A stretch of 64,000 bases of DNA from Desulfosarcina widdelii (GCF_009688965.1 NZ_AP021875.1:3906001-3970000), one strand, 5' to 3'. Counted from the stretch's first letter, positions 42,933 to 52,453 are shown. Notes: generated by a model from the letters alone, not told the origin. Program-made: numbers and translations.

Positions 42933-44314
42933 CCCGCCGCATCCGCATCGACCCGGTCACCCGGTTGGAAGGCCACGGCCGCATCGATATCCGCCTGGAT
43001 GAGGCCGGCAACGTCGCCCGATCCTTTTTTCAGGTGCCCGAGTTCAAAGGGTTCGAAAAATTCTGCGAAGGGCGCGCTGCCGAGGAAATGCCCACGTTGA
43101 CCCAGAAAATCTGCGGAGTATGCCCCACGGCCCATCACATCGCCGGTGTAAAAGCGCTGGATGCCCTCTTTGCAGTAGATCCGCCGCCGGCCGCCCGGAT
43201 CATACGCGAACTCATGCACACGGCCTTCGTCTTCGAAGACCATCTGCTGCACTTTTTTTATCTGGGCGGCCCCGACATTCTGGTAAACGGCGATGCCCGC
43301 AAGTTCGAAAGGAATATATTCGGTGTTCTTAAGACCGTAGGCGATGCCGTGGGCAAAAGGGCCATCCAAATCCGCAAAAAAGTCAGGGCGCTCAACGCCC
43401 TGCTCGGCGGCAGCGCACTTTATCCGGTCTGCGGTCTGCCCGGGGGGGTGGCAAAACCGGTCAGCCGGGAGGCCCGCACCGCCATCGCCGAAACCGCGGC
43501 AGAGGCGTTGGCATTTGCCCGGGATCTGCTGCCCCTCTTCCATGAAAAGGTGTTGAAGAACGACCGCTTCAGAAAAATGGCCCGCAGTTCGGTCTTTTCG
43601 CTGCGGACCTATTATATGGGCATGGTGGACGAACAAGACCGGATCAATTTTTACGACGGCGATCTGAAAATCGTCGCGCCCGATGGCAAAGCCTTCGCCC
43701 GCTTTCCCGCCGAAGCCTATCTGGAGCACCTGCGGGAACGGGTTGTCAGCGGCAGCTACATGAAAATCCTATACCTGAAAGCGTTGGGCTGGAAAGGATA
43801 CAAGGACGGCCCGGAAAACGGAATGTACCGCGTGGGGCCTCTGGCGCGGCTGAACGCCGCCGCCGGCATGGCCACGCCCCTGGCGCAACGGGAATACGAG
43901 CGTTTATACAAGGCCGTCGGCCAAAAGCCGGCCCACAACACCCTGCTCTATCACTGGGCACGCCTGATCGAAGTATTGTACGCCGCGGAACGGATGGTGG
44001 AACTGGCCGCACGTCCCGAACTCACCGACCCACATGTCCGCAATCTTCCGATGCGGGCTCCCTCTTCGGGCGTGGGGATATGCGAAGCCCCTCGGGGGAC
44101 TTTGATTCACCACTATCGAACCGATGCCCGGGCCATTGTAAAGCAACTCAACCTGGTGGTGGCCACGCAAAACAATGCAGGTGCCATTGGCCTTTCCGTT
44201 GAAAAAGCCGCCCGTGCACTTATTGTTAAAGGCAAGGTAACCGATACCATTTTAAACATGGTGGAGATGGCCTATCGCGCCTATGATCCCTGCCTGGCCT
44301 GCGCCACCCATTGA
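42929..44314 (+). CDS. mvhA: NiFe hydrogenase large subunit (MvhA-like), ends at the mature C-terminus
   Basis: The 461-residue protein has the L1 motif KICGVCPTAHH (about 61-71) and the L2 motif DPCLACATH at the very end; the four Cys bind the NiFe(CN)2CO centre. DPVTRLEGHGRI at the start is also standard. The stop codon follows the His of L2 directly. Most NiFe large subunits carry a further 10-25 residues that a protease removes after metal insertion; none are coded here and no protease gene is nearby. It probably does not need processing. Last gene of the hdrA-mvhDGA run. Confidence 0.93.
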   Translation: MTRRIRIDPVTRLEGHGRIDIRLDEAGNVARSFFQVPEFKGFEKFCEGRAAEEMPTLTQKICGVCPTAHHIAGVKALDALFAVDPPPAARIIRELMHTAFVFEDHLLHFFYLGGPDILVNGDARKFERNIFGVLKTVGDAVGKRAIQIRKKVRALNALLGGSALYPVCGLPGGVAKPVSREARTAIAETAAEALAFARDLLPLFHEKVLKNDRFRKMARSSVFSLRTYYMGMVDEQDRINFYDGDLKIVAPDGKAFARFPAEAYLEHLRERVVSGSYMKILYLKALGWKGYKDGPENGMYRVGPLARLNAAAGMATPLAQREYERLYKAVGQKPAHNTLLYHWARLIEVLYAAERMVELAARPELTDPHVRNLPMRAPSSGVGICEAPRGTLIHHYRTDARAIVKQLNLVVATQNNAGAIGLSVEKAARALIVKGKVTDTILNMVEMAYRAYDPCLACATH

Positions 44315-44426
44315 AACCGAGAACCTGCAGGATAGCGGCCCGGCGAAAAGCAGCGGTTGGCCGAATCGAGCAGATCTCCAGAACACAACCATTTAACCAT
44401 CCATTTACGCACAAGGGGAATCGTCG

Positions 44427-44651
44427 ATGGCTTTAGAGATTATGGACATGGTCGGCATGAAATGTCCGCAACCGGTTTTAAAAATTGCCGTCAAAGCGAC
44501 CGAGATGAATCCTGAAGATATTCTTGAAGTGGTTGGCGATTGCCCGACCTTCGAACGGGACGTACGGGTATGGTGCCAACGCTTGAACAAAACCTTTCTG
44601 TCCATCCAGGATGAGGGGTGCGGAAAAAAACGCATTCAAATCCTGTTTTGA
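44427..44651 (+). CDS. tusA: TusA-family sulfur carrier protein
   Basis: The 74-residue protein has the TusA/SirA signature MKCPQPVLKIAVKA with the active Cys13 and the D.L.V..D.P strand pattern (EDILEVVGDCPTFERDV). It carries persulfide sulfur to tRNA thiolation or to redox enzymes. It follows the hydrogenase genes at 112 nt behind GGGGAATCG, and in sulfate reducers TusA-like genes are often near Hdr-type genes. The sulfur acceptor is not known. Confidence 0.92.
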   Translation: MALEIMDMVGMKCPQPVLKIAVKATEMNPEDILEVVGDCPTFERDVRVWCQRLNKTFLSIQDEGCGKKRIQILF

Positions 44652-44700
44652 CATCCGGCAAGCGAGTTAGCGTCGATAATTCCTGTGAACTGATTTCTGG

Positions 44701-47286
44701 ATGTCAACAACGAATAGCAGTCTAATGAGCCTCCAAACCAAATGCAAAACGCTTCTCGCATGCCAGGATACCGAGTGTCCGGCATATAACGCCGATAAAT
44801 TCTGCTGGCTGATTGAAGGCACCCATTGCCACAATACGGTCCAAAAGGAGTTTTTATCCAAGGCGGAGATCTGTCTTCAATGTCCGGTTTTTAGAAAAAA
44901 CATGACCCCGGAGGCCATGGAGGAAACTTGCGCCGCGATGACCCGGCAGTTTCGCGAAAACCGGGAAATGCTTTACGAACGGGATCAGGAACTCGAATCG
45001 ATCAGCATGGAAATGGCCATCGGTCTTTCCGAGGTGTTCGAGGCCTTGAAAAAGATGGCTGTCGGTGATCCCCTGGTCCGCCTCGATGAACATTCCAGCC
45101 TCGAACTGATCTCCAAACTCAAGCAGATGGTCAACCGGACGGCCGAAAACATGGGCGAGATGATCGATATGACCCACGAATTCGCCATGGGTCTGGCCGA
45201 GCATTTCGATGTCCTTCACCGGGTCGGCAAAGGAGATCTGAGCGCCCGGGTTCAGGGAGAATCGACCGTCGAGTTGCTCGAGTCGCTCAAGGATGTCACC
45301 AATCGCATGATCATCGGCGTAAAAAAGGAGATCGACAGCCGGCACAAAGTGACCCGCGATCTGAGGGTCAGCGAAGAGCGCTTTCGAACGCTGGCGGAAA
45401 ATGCGCCTACCGGCATCACCATTATGAACCCGGATTTGACTTTCGCGTTCGTCAACCGCACGTTTTCGAAAATATTCGGATACACGATCGAAGACATTCC
45501 CGACAAGACCGTCTGGTTCGAAAAAGCCTACCCGGATCGGGCCTATCGGGAAAAAATAATCGCCAAGTGGAAGACCGATAGCAGAAAAACCACCAGGACC
45601 GGCAAAGTTCACCCCCTGACGCTGGAGGTTCGCTGTAAGGACGGAAGCCGGAAAATCATCAGTTTTCAAACTGCCGTAATGGCGGACGGCAAGCATTTCG
45701 TGACCTATTCAGACATCACCCGGCAGGCACAGGCACAGGAAATCCTGGAGGAATCCGAAGAGAAGTACCGAACCCTCATCGACAACATCCAGGACGGGGT
45801 CATTCTTATCGAAAACGAACGTTTTCTTTTTGTCAACGAGGCCATGGCCCGCATGACCGGGTATACGGTGCCGGAAATGATCGGCATGGAGTACCTCAAA
45901 ACGGTTGCCCCCGAAGACAGGGACCTGGTGGCGGATCGCCATCGCCGGAGACAGGCGGGTGAGGATGTGGTCCGCAATTACGAATTCCGCTGGCTGCACA
46001 AGGATGGCGTTACCCGAATTTACGCCATCGTCAATGTCGGCGTCATCAACTACAAGGATCGGGTCGTGATCATCGGCACTGTTAAGGATATGACCGACCG
46101 CAAACATGCCGAAGCGGAACGGCGCAAAATGGCCGAAAAATTGGAGCGTTCCAGGAAGATGGAAGCCATTGGCACGCTGGCCGGCGGTGTGGCCCATGAC
46201 CTGAACAACATCCTTTCCGGCATCGTCAGCTATCCTGAACTGCTGCTGCTGGATCTGCCCGACGACAGTCCGCTCAAAGGCCCCATCGAAACGATCCAAA
46301 AATCCGGCCAAAGGGCTACGGCCGTAGTTCAGGATCTGCTTACCCTGGCCCGGCGGGGTGTGGCCACCATGACGGCGGTCGATCTCAATCGAGTAGTGAC
46401 GGAATATCTCAACAGTCCGGAATTTGCCAAGCTCTGTTCGTTCCATCCAAGGGTAACCGTTGAAAGCCGACTCACCGGCAATCTGCTGACCATCGCCGGT
46501 TCCCCCGTGCATCTTTCAAAAACAGTCATGAATCTGGTATCCAATGCCGCCGAAGCCATGCCCGAGGGCGGGAAAGTCACCATAACGACAGAAAACCGTT
46601 ATGTAGACCGACCGCTTGGTACTTACGACGATGTGACCGAAGGAGAGTACGCCGTCCTTACGGTTTCAGACACGGGTATCGGCATTTCCCCTCAAGACAG
46701 GCAACAGATCTTTGAGCCGTTTTACACAAAAAAAGTCATGGGCAGAAGCGGTACCGGCTTGGGAATGGCCGTTGTATGGGGGACGGTGAAGGACCACAAA
46801 GGATATATCGACATCGCCAGCGTCGAGAATGAAGGAACCACCTTCACCATCTACCTCCCGATCAATCGGGATTTCGAGGCCGCAGGGCATGAGAAGGCCT
46901 CTCTGGATTCCATCATGGGTAACGGAGAACGAATTCTGGTGGTGGACGATGTTGACGAACAACGCCATATCGCCTCTGCCATCCTGAAGCGGCTGGGCTA
47001 CCATGTCGCCGCGGTTGCCAGTGGAGAAAAGGCCGTCGATTATATCCACGACCATCCGGTGGATGTCGTCTTGCTGGATATGATCATGGCACCGGGTATC
47101 GACGGGTTGGAAACCTATCGCCGCATGGCAGCCGTCTTCCCCGGCCAGAAAGCGGTGATTGCCAGCGGTTATTCGGAAACTGAACGGGTAAAATCTCTGA
47201 ACCGGTTGGGCGTTCGTGAATATCTCAAAAAACCCTACACCATTGAAAAGATCGGGCGGGCGATTAAGCGGACGATTGCCGGTTGA
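44701..47286 (+). CDS. Hybrid histidine kinase with two-CW zinc domain, two PAS domains and a receiver
   Basis: The 861-residue protein has an N-terminal Cys cluster of the two-CW type (CKTLLACQDTECPAY, FCWLIEGTHC, CLQCPVF; about 13-62). Two HAMP-like coiled segments follow (AVGDPLVRLDEHSSLE, GKGDLSARVQGEST), then two PAS domains (about 220-340 and 345-470). The HisKA helix has GTLAGGVAHDLNNILSG (His about 498), the HATPase has DTGIGISP and GTGLGMAVVWG, and the C-terminal receiver has LLDMIMAPG with Asp at about 793. No membrane helix is seen, so it senses inside the cell; Cys-rich start and position beside hydrogenase genes suggest a redox signal. Its output target is unknown. Confidence 0.9.
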   Translation: MSTTNSSLMSLQTKCKTLLACQDTECPAYNADKFCWLIEGTHCHNTVQKEFLSKAEICLQCPVFRKNMTPEAMEETCAAMTRQFRENREMLYERDQELESISMEMAIGLSEVFEALKKMAVGDPLVRLDEHSSLELISKLKQMVNRTAENMGEMIDMTHEFAMGLAEHFDVLHRVGKGDLSARVQGESTVELLESLKDVTNRMIIGVKKEIDSRHKVTRDLRVSEERFRTLAENAPTGITIMNPDLTFAFVNRTFSKIFGYTIEDIPDKTVWFEKAYPDRAYREKIIAKWKTDSRKTTRTGKVHPLTLEVRCKDGSRKIISFQTAVMADGKHFVTYSDITRQAQAQEILEESEEKYRTLIDNIQDGVILIENERFLFVNEAMARMTGYTVPEMIGMEYLKTVAPEDRDLVADRHRRRQAGEDVVRNYEFRWLHKDGVTRIYAIVNVGVINYKDRVVIIGTVKDMTDRKHAEAERRKMAEKLERSRKMEAIGTLAGGVAHDLNNILSGIVSYPELLLLDLPDDSPLKGPIETIQKSGQRATAVVQDLLTLARRGVATMTAVDLNRVVTEYLNSPEFAKLCSFHPRVTVESRLTGNLLTIAGSPVHLSKTVMNLVSNAAEAMPEGGKVTITTENRYVDRPLGTYDDVTEGEYAVLTVSDTGIGISPQDRQQIFEPFYTKKVMGRSGTGLGMAVVWGTVKDHKGYIDIASVENEGTTFTIYLPINRDFEAAGHEKASLDSIMGNGERILVVDDVDEQRHIASAILKRLGYHVAAVASGEKAVDYIHDHPVDVVLLDMIMAPGIDGLETYRRMAAVFPGQKAVIASGYSETERVKSLNRLGVREYLKKPYTIEKIGRAIKRTIAG

Positions 47287-47771
47287 AAGACCGCCGCTCT
47301 GAAGCAGGCCAAAGCCAATCTGGAGACAATCGTGCATGGAATGGGACAGCCCCCATGCCCCAGAAATCGAGAGAATGCCGTCGATTATTGTCGATTGCGA
47401 CGGCACCAACGCCTTTTCATTGACTTGGCCTCCATTACTGGACTATGCTTATAAGTAAAAGAAAGCTGTTTCGTTTAGACGCTGACCGACTTTTTCGTTT
47501 TACCGCCCATTTTTGCACCCAAAACTTGACCGTTGTCGTTCAACCGATAGCCGTCGCCCATTCGCACCCCCGGCATATACAAGGCAGCACCCATACCACC
47601 TATTCCAGCCGCATTGTGGACGCTGAACGCACCCATCGTTGATTCGTCGTTGTTGCACATAAATTGCCGTCCATTTTTCCACCGGACGGCCCGAACGGGT
47701 CGCTTTGGTTTTCTGAATCCGGACCAAAGCCCCATTTCGCCATGCCATCGCAGGAGAAAGGAGGCCCAACC
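47287..47771. other. Region between kinase and cyclic-nucleotide-binding gene
   Basis: About 485 bp with no clear plus-strand gene. A minus-strand frame at 47475-47660 is listed separately with low confidence. The last 30 bp hold the strong AAAGGAGG ribosome-binding site of the next gene. Confidence 0.45.
47475..47660 (-). CDS. Possible small Gly-rich protein (uncertain)
   Basis: A 61-residue frame on the minus strand reads MCNNDESTMGAFSVHNAAG, IGGMGAALYMPGVRMGDGYR and a basic end (KMGGKTKKSVSV). It is Gly/Met-rich with no recognised family. The ATG lacks a good ribosome-binding site (only GGACGG about 7 nt ahead). It lies in an otherwise empty gap, which is the main reason to record it. It may well be chance. 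Confidence 0.25.
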   Translation of the reverse strand: MCNNDESTMGAFSVHNAAGIGGMGAALYMPGVRMGDGYRLNDNGQVLGAKMGGKTKKSVSV

Positions 47772-48191
47772 ATGTATCTTAAACAAGGAGATCTTTTCTG
47801 GGGAATGGACAAAAATTTTGTCAAAGAAGTCATGGACATCAGCACGAAGGTAAGCCTTGAAGAAAAGCAGACGGTGTTCAAGGAAGGAGATTCTGCCGAT
47901 TCTTTTTACGTCCTGGTCAAAGGACGCCTGCAACTCACGCTGGGAGAGAAATCTCGGGAGGTTTACGTGGCCTATCAACCGGGAGAAATCGTCGGCTGGT
48001 CCAGCCTCACCGGAAGGGAGACGATGACCGCCACGGCACAATGCCTGGAAAACACGACCCTCCAGCAAATCGAACGGAAAAAATTCCATGAAATTCTGGA
48101 CAGGTACCCAACTGAAGGATCGGCCCTTTTTCAGCGCGTTGCCCAGATGCTTGGGAATCGGCTGGTCTCCCTTTATCCGAGCATCGCTTGA
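47772..48191 (+). CDS. Single-domain cyclic-nucleotide-binding protein (Crp-like sensor part)
   Basis: About 139 residues from MYLKQGDLFWGMD; AAAGGAGG is 8 nt upstream. The cNMP-binding beta-roll is clear (TVFKEGDSADSFYVLVKGRLQLTL ... VAYQPGEIVGWSSLTG ... ATAQCLENTTLQQIERKKFHEIL). The protein stops after the long helix, without the helix-turn-helix of Crp/Fnr proteins. It could sense a cyclic nucleotide or be a protein-protein module. Across the IS on the opposite strand lies a class III cyclase-like gene that was its direct neighbour before the IS inserted. Confidence 0.88.
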   Translation: MYLKQGDLFWGMDKNFVKEVMDISTKVSLEEKQTVFKEGDSADSFYVLVKGRLQLTLGEKSREVYVAYQPGEIVGWSSLTGRETMTATAQCLENTTLQQIERKKFHEILDRYPTEGSALFQRVAQMLGNRLVSLYPSIA

Positions 48192-48216
48192 AAACGATTA
48201 TGAATAGGATTAGTTA

Positions 48217-49892
48217 GTGTCGATCCATAAATGGTAATTTTCAGAGCCGAGTCGCAAAAAAAATAGAGTGGTAAAATCCTCGGCAGGATTTTTCTCACCA
48301 TCGCTACATCGGTTTGTGGCTAATTTACCGAAATCGGCTTAATGCAAGCGCACTTGTTCAACCAGTTTTCACGATGCGGAATCGATTAAGGTCTCAAGTG
48401 GCTGTTTTTCCCCTGGCGATGGTCAGCAGGTTGGCGGCCACAATCGAAGACCAAACATAGGATTTAAACGAGTCCCATCCTTTCCAGGTACAGCGGGTCA
48501 GGCCAAGGCAACGCTTCAGCCAGGAGATACCGGATTCAATACCCGCTCGAAAGCGGCGCAATCGACGATACACATATTGGCTGCGGCACATGTCGGTTTC
48601 AGATAGACCTCGTTTCTTGGCAAAGCAGACGTCTTTGATCTTACGCGATTGGGCTCGCTTCAAGTTTTCCTTGGATGCAAAACCGCCGTCGAAGCTGGCC
48701 TTGAGGGGATAGCGGCCATAAATTTGTTTTTGCCGCTCAAGCATCGGTATCGTCAGGTCGGCGTCGGCCGGATTGCCTTCGGTGATGACACAGTCCAAAA
48801 TAAGGTTCGACGCGCCTCCGGTCAGACAGATTTTGTGACCAAACAGCGTATCGCGCCTATCCTTGACGATGATATCGGTATGTGGCTCGAACAACGATAC
48901 TACTTTGTCTTTGGCATCGACCGTTTCTCCATGAAGAACCCGGCGTTCGGTCTGGTGGATCACCCTGCGGGTCAGATCGACAAAATGTTCGATCTGGAAG
49001 CCAATCGTCATGACCAGCGGGTCGCAGGTCGCACCGGCATTGATCGCAGCGACTGCCTTATGAGCGTACCCAACCACTTTGCGACTGGTTTTGAGCAGGT
49101 CCACATAGGCAACCTTACGCTTGTTTTTCCGTTTGGCATTCATCACCGCCAGCATCCGTCGTTTGGCAACACGGGTATGGTTATGGAAGTCAGGAACTGT
49201 GATCCCCGATTCATCCCGGAAGCGCTTCAGCAGCCTCGTCAACACGCGAACACCATCCCACAGCAGGTTGGAGTCGGTGGGATGATGGATGTGAGTTTCA
49301 ACGCACGTGCAATCGACCCGGACCTGTCGGCCCTTTTCAATGCCCTTTTGCTTCGCATATCCCAAAAGATCCGCATTGATCAGTTCCCAGGTGGCGTCCG
49401 ATATGCCTTTGATATTTTTGTTCAGGGCGGATTTTTTGTATCCCTTGTCGGCGATACCGATCCGGCAGAACCAACTCAATGCCTGCGAATCGACAATATG
49501 AAATGCCAGTTCATCATACGTAAAACCGAAAAGGATTTTGACGATAGCACAACGCAGTACCTGGTCGGCGCTCATGCCGTCAGCCCCAGTTCGATAGGCC
49601 ACCAGCTTGCCCTTGTTCAAATCTTGAAGAACGCGATCACAGATGATAGGGTGAGCATCGATGATACCACTGATAGCTGTAAGTTCTTTTGCTTGGGCGT
49701 GGTCTTTGATCTGAGGCATCAGGGGCATCTGTTTTTGCCATTTTTCGCGCATTTTGTGATCGGCTCCTTTCTTTCTTTTGTAGTGATATTGGTTGTTTGG
49801 CGACTTTCAATATACTACAAAGAGAAGAGAAAAACCACTACAAAATGCGCGTTTCTTATTTATTACAGGTAGTTATTCCTGTGGATGAGCAC
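48217..49892 (-). mobile_element. Intact insertion sequence, 1676 bp, with 6-bp target duplication
   Basis: The left end reads GTGTCGATCCATAAAT and the right end, read inwards on the minus strand, GTGCTCATCCACAGGA; both share GTG.C.ATCCA. TAGTTA is found directly outside each end (48211-48216 and 49893-49898) and looks like the target duplication. Inside is one full transposase gene on the minus strand with a terminator-like hairpin after it (48273-48292). The right-hand duplication overlaps the stop codon of the cyclase-like gene, leaving it intact. Confidence 0.75.
48394..49752 (-). CDS. DDE transposase (ISNCY/IS5-like)
   Basis: The 452-residue protein carries a DUF772-like N-terminal domain (LRCAIVKILFGFTYDELAFHIVDS). 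The DDE residues appear as QVRVDCTCVETH (first Asp), KASFDGGFASKEN (second Asp) and RAGIESGISWLKRCLGLTRC (Glu). All three catalytic acids are present and the frame is intact, so the IS may be active. GAAAGGAGCCGATC precedes the ATG at 49752. ISNCY is my best family call; an IS5 subgroup is the alternative. Confidence 0.88.
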   Translation of the reverse strand: MREKWQKQMPLMPQIKDHAQAKELTAISGIIDAHPIICDRVLQDLNKGKLVAYRTGADGMSADQVLRCAIVKILFGFTYDELAFHIVDSQALSWFCRIGIADKGYKKSALNKNIKGISDATWELINADLLGYAKQKGIEKGRQVRVDCTCVETHIHHPTDSNLLWDGVRVLTRLLKRFRDESGITVPDFHNHTRVAKRRMLAVMNAKRKNKRKVAYVDLLKTSRKVVGYAHKAVAAINAGATCDPLVMTIGFQIEHFVDLTRRVIHQTERRVLHGETVDAKDKVVSLFEPHTDIIVKDRRDTLFGHKICLTGGASNLILDCVITEGNPADADLTIPMLERQKQIYGRYPLKASFDGGFASKENLKRAQSRKIKDVCFAKKRGLSETDMCRSQYVYRRLRRFRAGIESGISWLKRCLGLTRCTWKGWDSFKSYVWSSIVAANLLTIARGKTAT

Positions 49893-49895
49893 TAG

Positions 49896-52220
49896 TTAGC
49901 TCCGTATCAGATGCTGGGTCGCCTTGTAGAGTTTGGGACTGGTACAGACTTCGTAGTATTTGCGATGGGTAAACCGAATCTGGCTGAGGTCCTCGGGATT
50001 GACCGCCGGCACGTCGGCCTCACGCAGCACCAGGCGTTGATAGCGGCCTGATTTGGTCGGAAATTTTCCCGTGAACAGACTCACCTTTTCCAGCTTGAGG
50101 TCCGGGATATCCCCTTTAAACTGCTTCAGGTCGATCTCCTGTGCCAGTTTACGGAAACCGGCCTCGTTCAATTCAATGCCGTTCACATTGTATCGCAACA
50201 ACAAATCGTCGGCGGTCTTTTTGATCTCCTGGTCTGAAACGCCCTGGAAGACAAACAGGTTAAATGGGCTGATGTTCTTCCGGATGATGCGTCGTACGGA
50301 TTTGCTGCAACCGGAAAGGCGATCCGCCAGGTTGATGGCCGGAGAAATCATGATGCGGTTGTCCCCGTCGAAAAGAAATGTGGGGGCGTCCGCCCGATGA
50401 CATATGCCGATTCCCAGTTCCAGAACCGGCAGTTGATACTCCTGGCTCTTCTTGTTGTACCGGTTGATAATCATCAGCATGTTGATGGCCATGCCGCAGG
50501 CCCGTGCCACACTGTACCAGCCGCTGGGTGTTTCCACACGTTCGAAAATCGACAGGATGATGGCATCTCCTTCGATAAATACCTTGTGAGCATCGTACTC
50601 GGACAGGATTTCGGTGATGGGATCGAAAAAGTTAAGGCTGAAATAGGAAGCCGGATTCAGCCCGCGATCATTCATCTGATGGGTGATGTCCGTCGATCCA
50701 CGCAGGTCGGCCTTGATAATGGTGTGGTTCATGATGGGTTTTTCGCCCATCTCCTGTTCGTGGGGCAGTAAAAACTCGTAAAGGGTATGGTTGGCCTTGG
50801 AAAGCGCCAGGATTTTTTTATCGGTCACCAGATTGATGCGCTCAGCCGCATCCCGGTAAATCTTGAAACAGTAAAAATCGCGGTGATAGCGGCAAAATGC
50901 CCGCAGAAAACGCACCAGATAGGCTTTTTTCTGGCGCTTGCCCATGCGCTCCATCTGAACGACCTTACGATTGAGCGGCCATAGGCGAAAACTCTTGTCG
51001 TACAGTTTTTTGAGGCGCTTGAGCCGATTTCTCACCATCTTTCGGCTCTTGGGGGCAATCAGATATTGCAGGATTTGCTGAGGAACCAACGGTGGGCAAT
51101 AGTCGCGATACAGGGACTGCATTTCATATGAGGCTGTAATTCTTTCCAACAGACCGGTTCGAGAGAACTGGCGGAAAAAATAGCCCATCAGAAGGCGCTG
51201 GTGCTTCATGCGTATCCGAAAATCCCGCAGAGTTTTACGTTCCGCTTTTTCTCGTTTCAACTCCCGGTATTGCTCTTTGGCCAGCTTTCTGTTCAAAAGC
51301 AGATCGATGTTCTCCGGGCATCTGACCCATCCGTCGATACGTTCCATCTGAAACTGCTTGTCGCTGTCCTTGGTCTCCACCTCGGCGGCCATGATCTCCC
51401 GCCGTCTGCGATCCAAGGACCAACTAATGGCAGCGGTATCCTCCATTTCGAGGAAGGCGAAGATGCTGCGCATGAGGCTGACCATCATTTCGTAGCGATC
51501 AGGATCTTCTACCCGCCTCCCCAGGCAGAGGTCATACTCTTCGATCATGAAATAATCGTTGAAAGGATTATCCCTATGGATGATGGGATTGGCGAGCAGG
51601 TCGAAAAGAAACGGCAGATCCTGGCCGAACACCGCTTCTCTCATCTCACGGATTTCGGTTTCACGAATCTCCCTGAAGTATTCGCAAAGTTCAAGTCCCA
51701 CTTTTTGCTGCACCGTCTCCCGGCTCTGGAGAACATGGGCCAAATTATCCTTGAGCTTAAGAGACTCTTTGGGATCGTTATTATTGGCCATATCGGAGCG
51801 TCGAATCGTGGATTTGCAGTGTCCGATCAGAACGTCGTATTGTTCGCGAATCTCTTCATGAACCATTCTGAGAACAGCAATCTGTGCAAGAAAATCGACC
51901 TGCATCTCTTTGGCAGCCCGGGCTTTGTTGATGGCATCGGTCATGACCTGCCCGTATTGCTGACGGTAGTTCTCCTGCTCTCTGGCCAAAGCGCTTTGTC
52001 GTTTCTTCTCGGGGATGGTCCATATACCGGTTTCGCGCTCGATGAGCAGGGCAGCCAGCTTGGCCGTGGCATTGCGAAAGGAGGGGCTTAAACGGACATC
52101 GCAGCGGATGTTGTCGACTCCCAGAACCAGACGATCCATCGACAAATCGGTGGCGTAAGACGCCATGGGGAAAAACCTGAGCCCGGGCATCCTGGGTTGG
52201 TATTTAAAGAAATCGAGCAT
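49896..52220 (-). CDS. Large protein with divergent class III nucleotide-cyclase-like domain
   Basis: The 774-residue protein has a long helical, charged N-terminal region (to about 500) that I do not recognise. From about 500 a class III cyclase homology domain is seen: IIKADLRGSTDIT (first metal Asp), a long helix, then AHKVFIEGDAIILSIFE (second metal Asp) and LGIGICHRADAP. The residues for base selection and the transition-state Asn/Arg are not clear, so it may be inactive or use another nucleotide. A cNMP-binding protein is encoded convergently across the IS, which would fit a signal pair. No membrane helix is seen. The start is uncertain; later Met codons are possible. Confidence 0.7.
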   Translation of the reverse strand: MLDFFKYQPRMPGLRFFPMASYATDLSMDRLVLGVDNIRCDVRLSPSFRNATAKLAALLIERETGIWTIPEKKRQSALAREQENYRQQYGQVMTDAINKARAAKEMQVDFLAQIAVLRMVHEEIREQYDVLIGHCKSTIRRSDMANNNDPKESLKLKDNLAHVLQSRETVQQKVGLELCEYFREIRETEIREMREAVFGQDLPFLFDLLANPIIHRDNPFNDYFMIEEYDLCLGRRVEDPDRYEMMVSLMRSIFAFLEMEDTAAISWSLDRRRREIMAAEVETKDSDKQFQMERIDGWVRCPENIDLLLNRKLAKEQYRELKREKAERKTLRDFRIRMKHQRLLMGYFFRQFSRTGLLERITASYEMQSLYRDYCPPLVPQQILQYLIAPKSRKMVRNRLKRLKKLYDKSFRLWPLNRKVVQMERMGKRQKKAYLVRFLRAFCRYHRDFYCFKIYRDAAERINLVTDKKILALSKANHTLYEFLLPHEQEMGEKPIMNHTIIKADLRGSTDITHQMNDRGLNPASYFSLNFFDPITEILSEYDAHKVFIEGDAIILSIFERVETPSGWYSVARACGMAINMLMIINRYNKKSQEYQLPVLELGIGICHRADAPTFLFDGDNRIMISPAINLADRLSGCSKSVRRIIRKNISPFNLFVFQGVSDQEIKKTADDLLLRYNVNGIELNEAGFRKLAQEIDLKQFKGDIPDLKLEKVSLFTGKFPTKSGRYQRLVLREADVPAVNPEDLSQIRFTHRKYYEVCTSPKLYKATQHLIRS

Positions 52221-52453
52221 TCCTGTGCGTTCCGTCCGCTGTTAACAAAGGAAGAGTATCGTATCAACCCTTTGTTACCTTTACCATTTGGCACGTGTGG
52301 TGTCCATAGCTTAAACCGGCTGCCCGGGGCCACAAACGGTCAGGGCTGGACAAGCCGCCAGGCTGCCTGTACACTGATAATTATAAAGCTATACCGCAGG
52401 ACTGCTCAATTCACCCGCCCTGAATAAAGATCCGTATACTTGAGGATGCAACC

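Noticed and set aside
48649..49872. 407-codon open frame opposite the IS transposase
   Set aside because: Antisense shadow of an intact DDE transposase.
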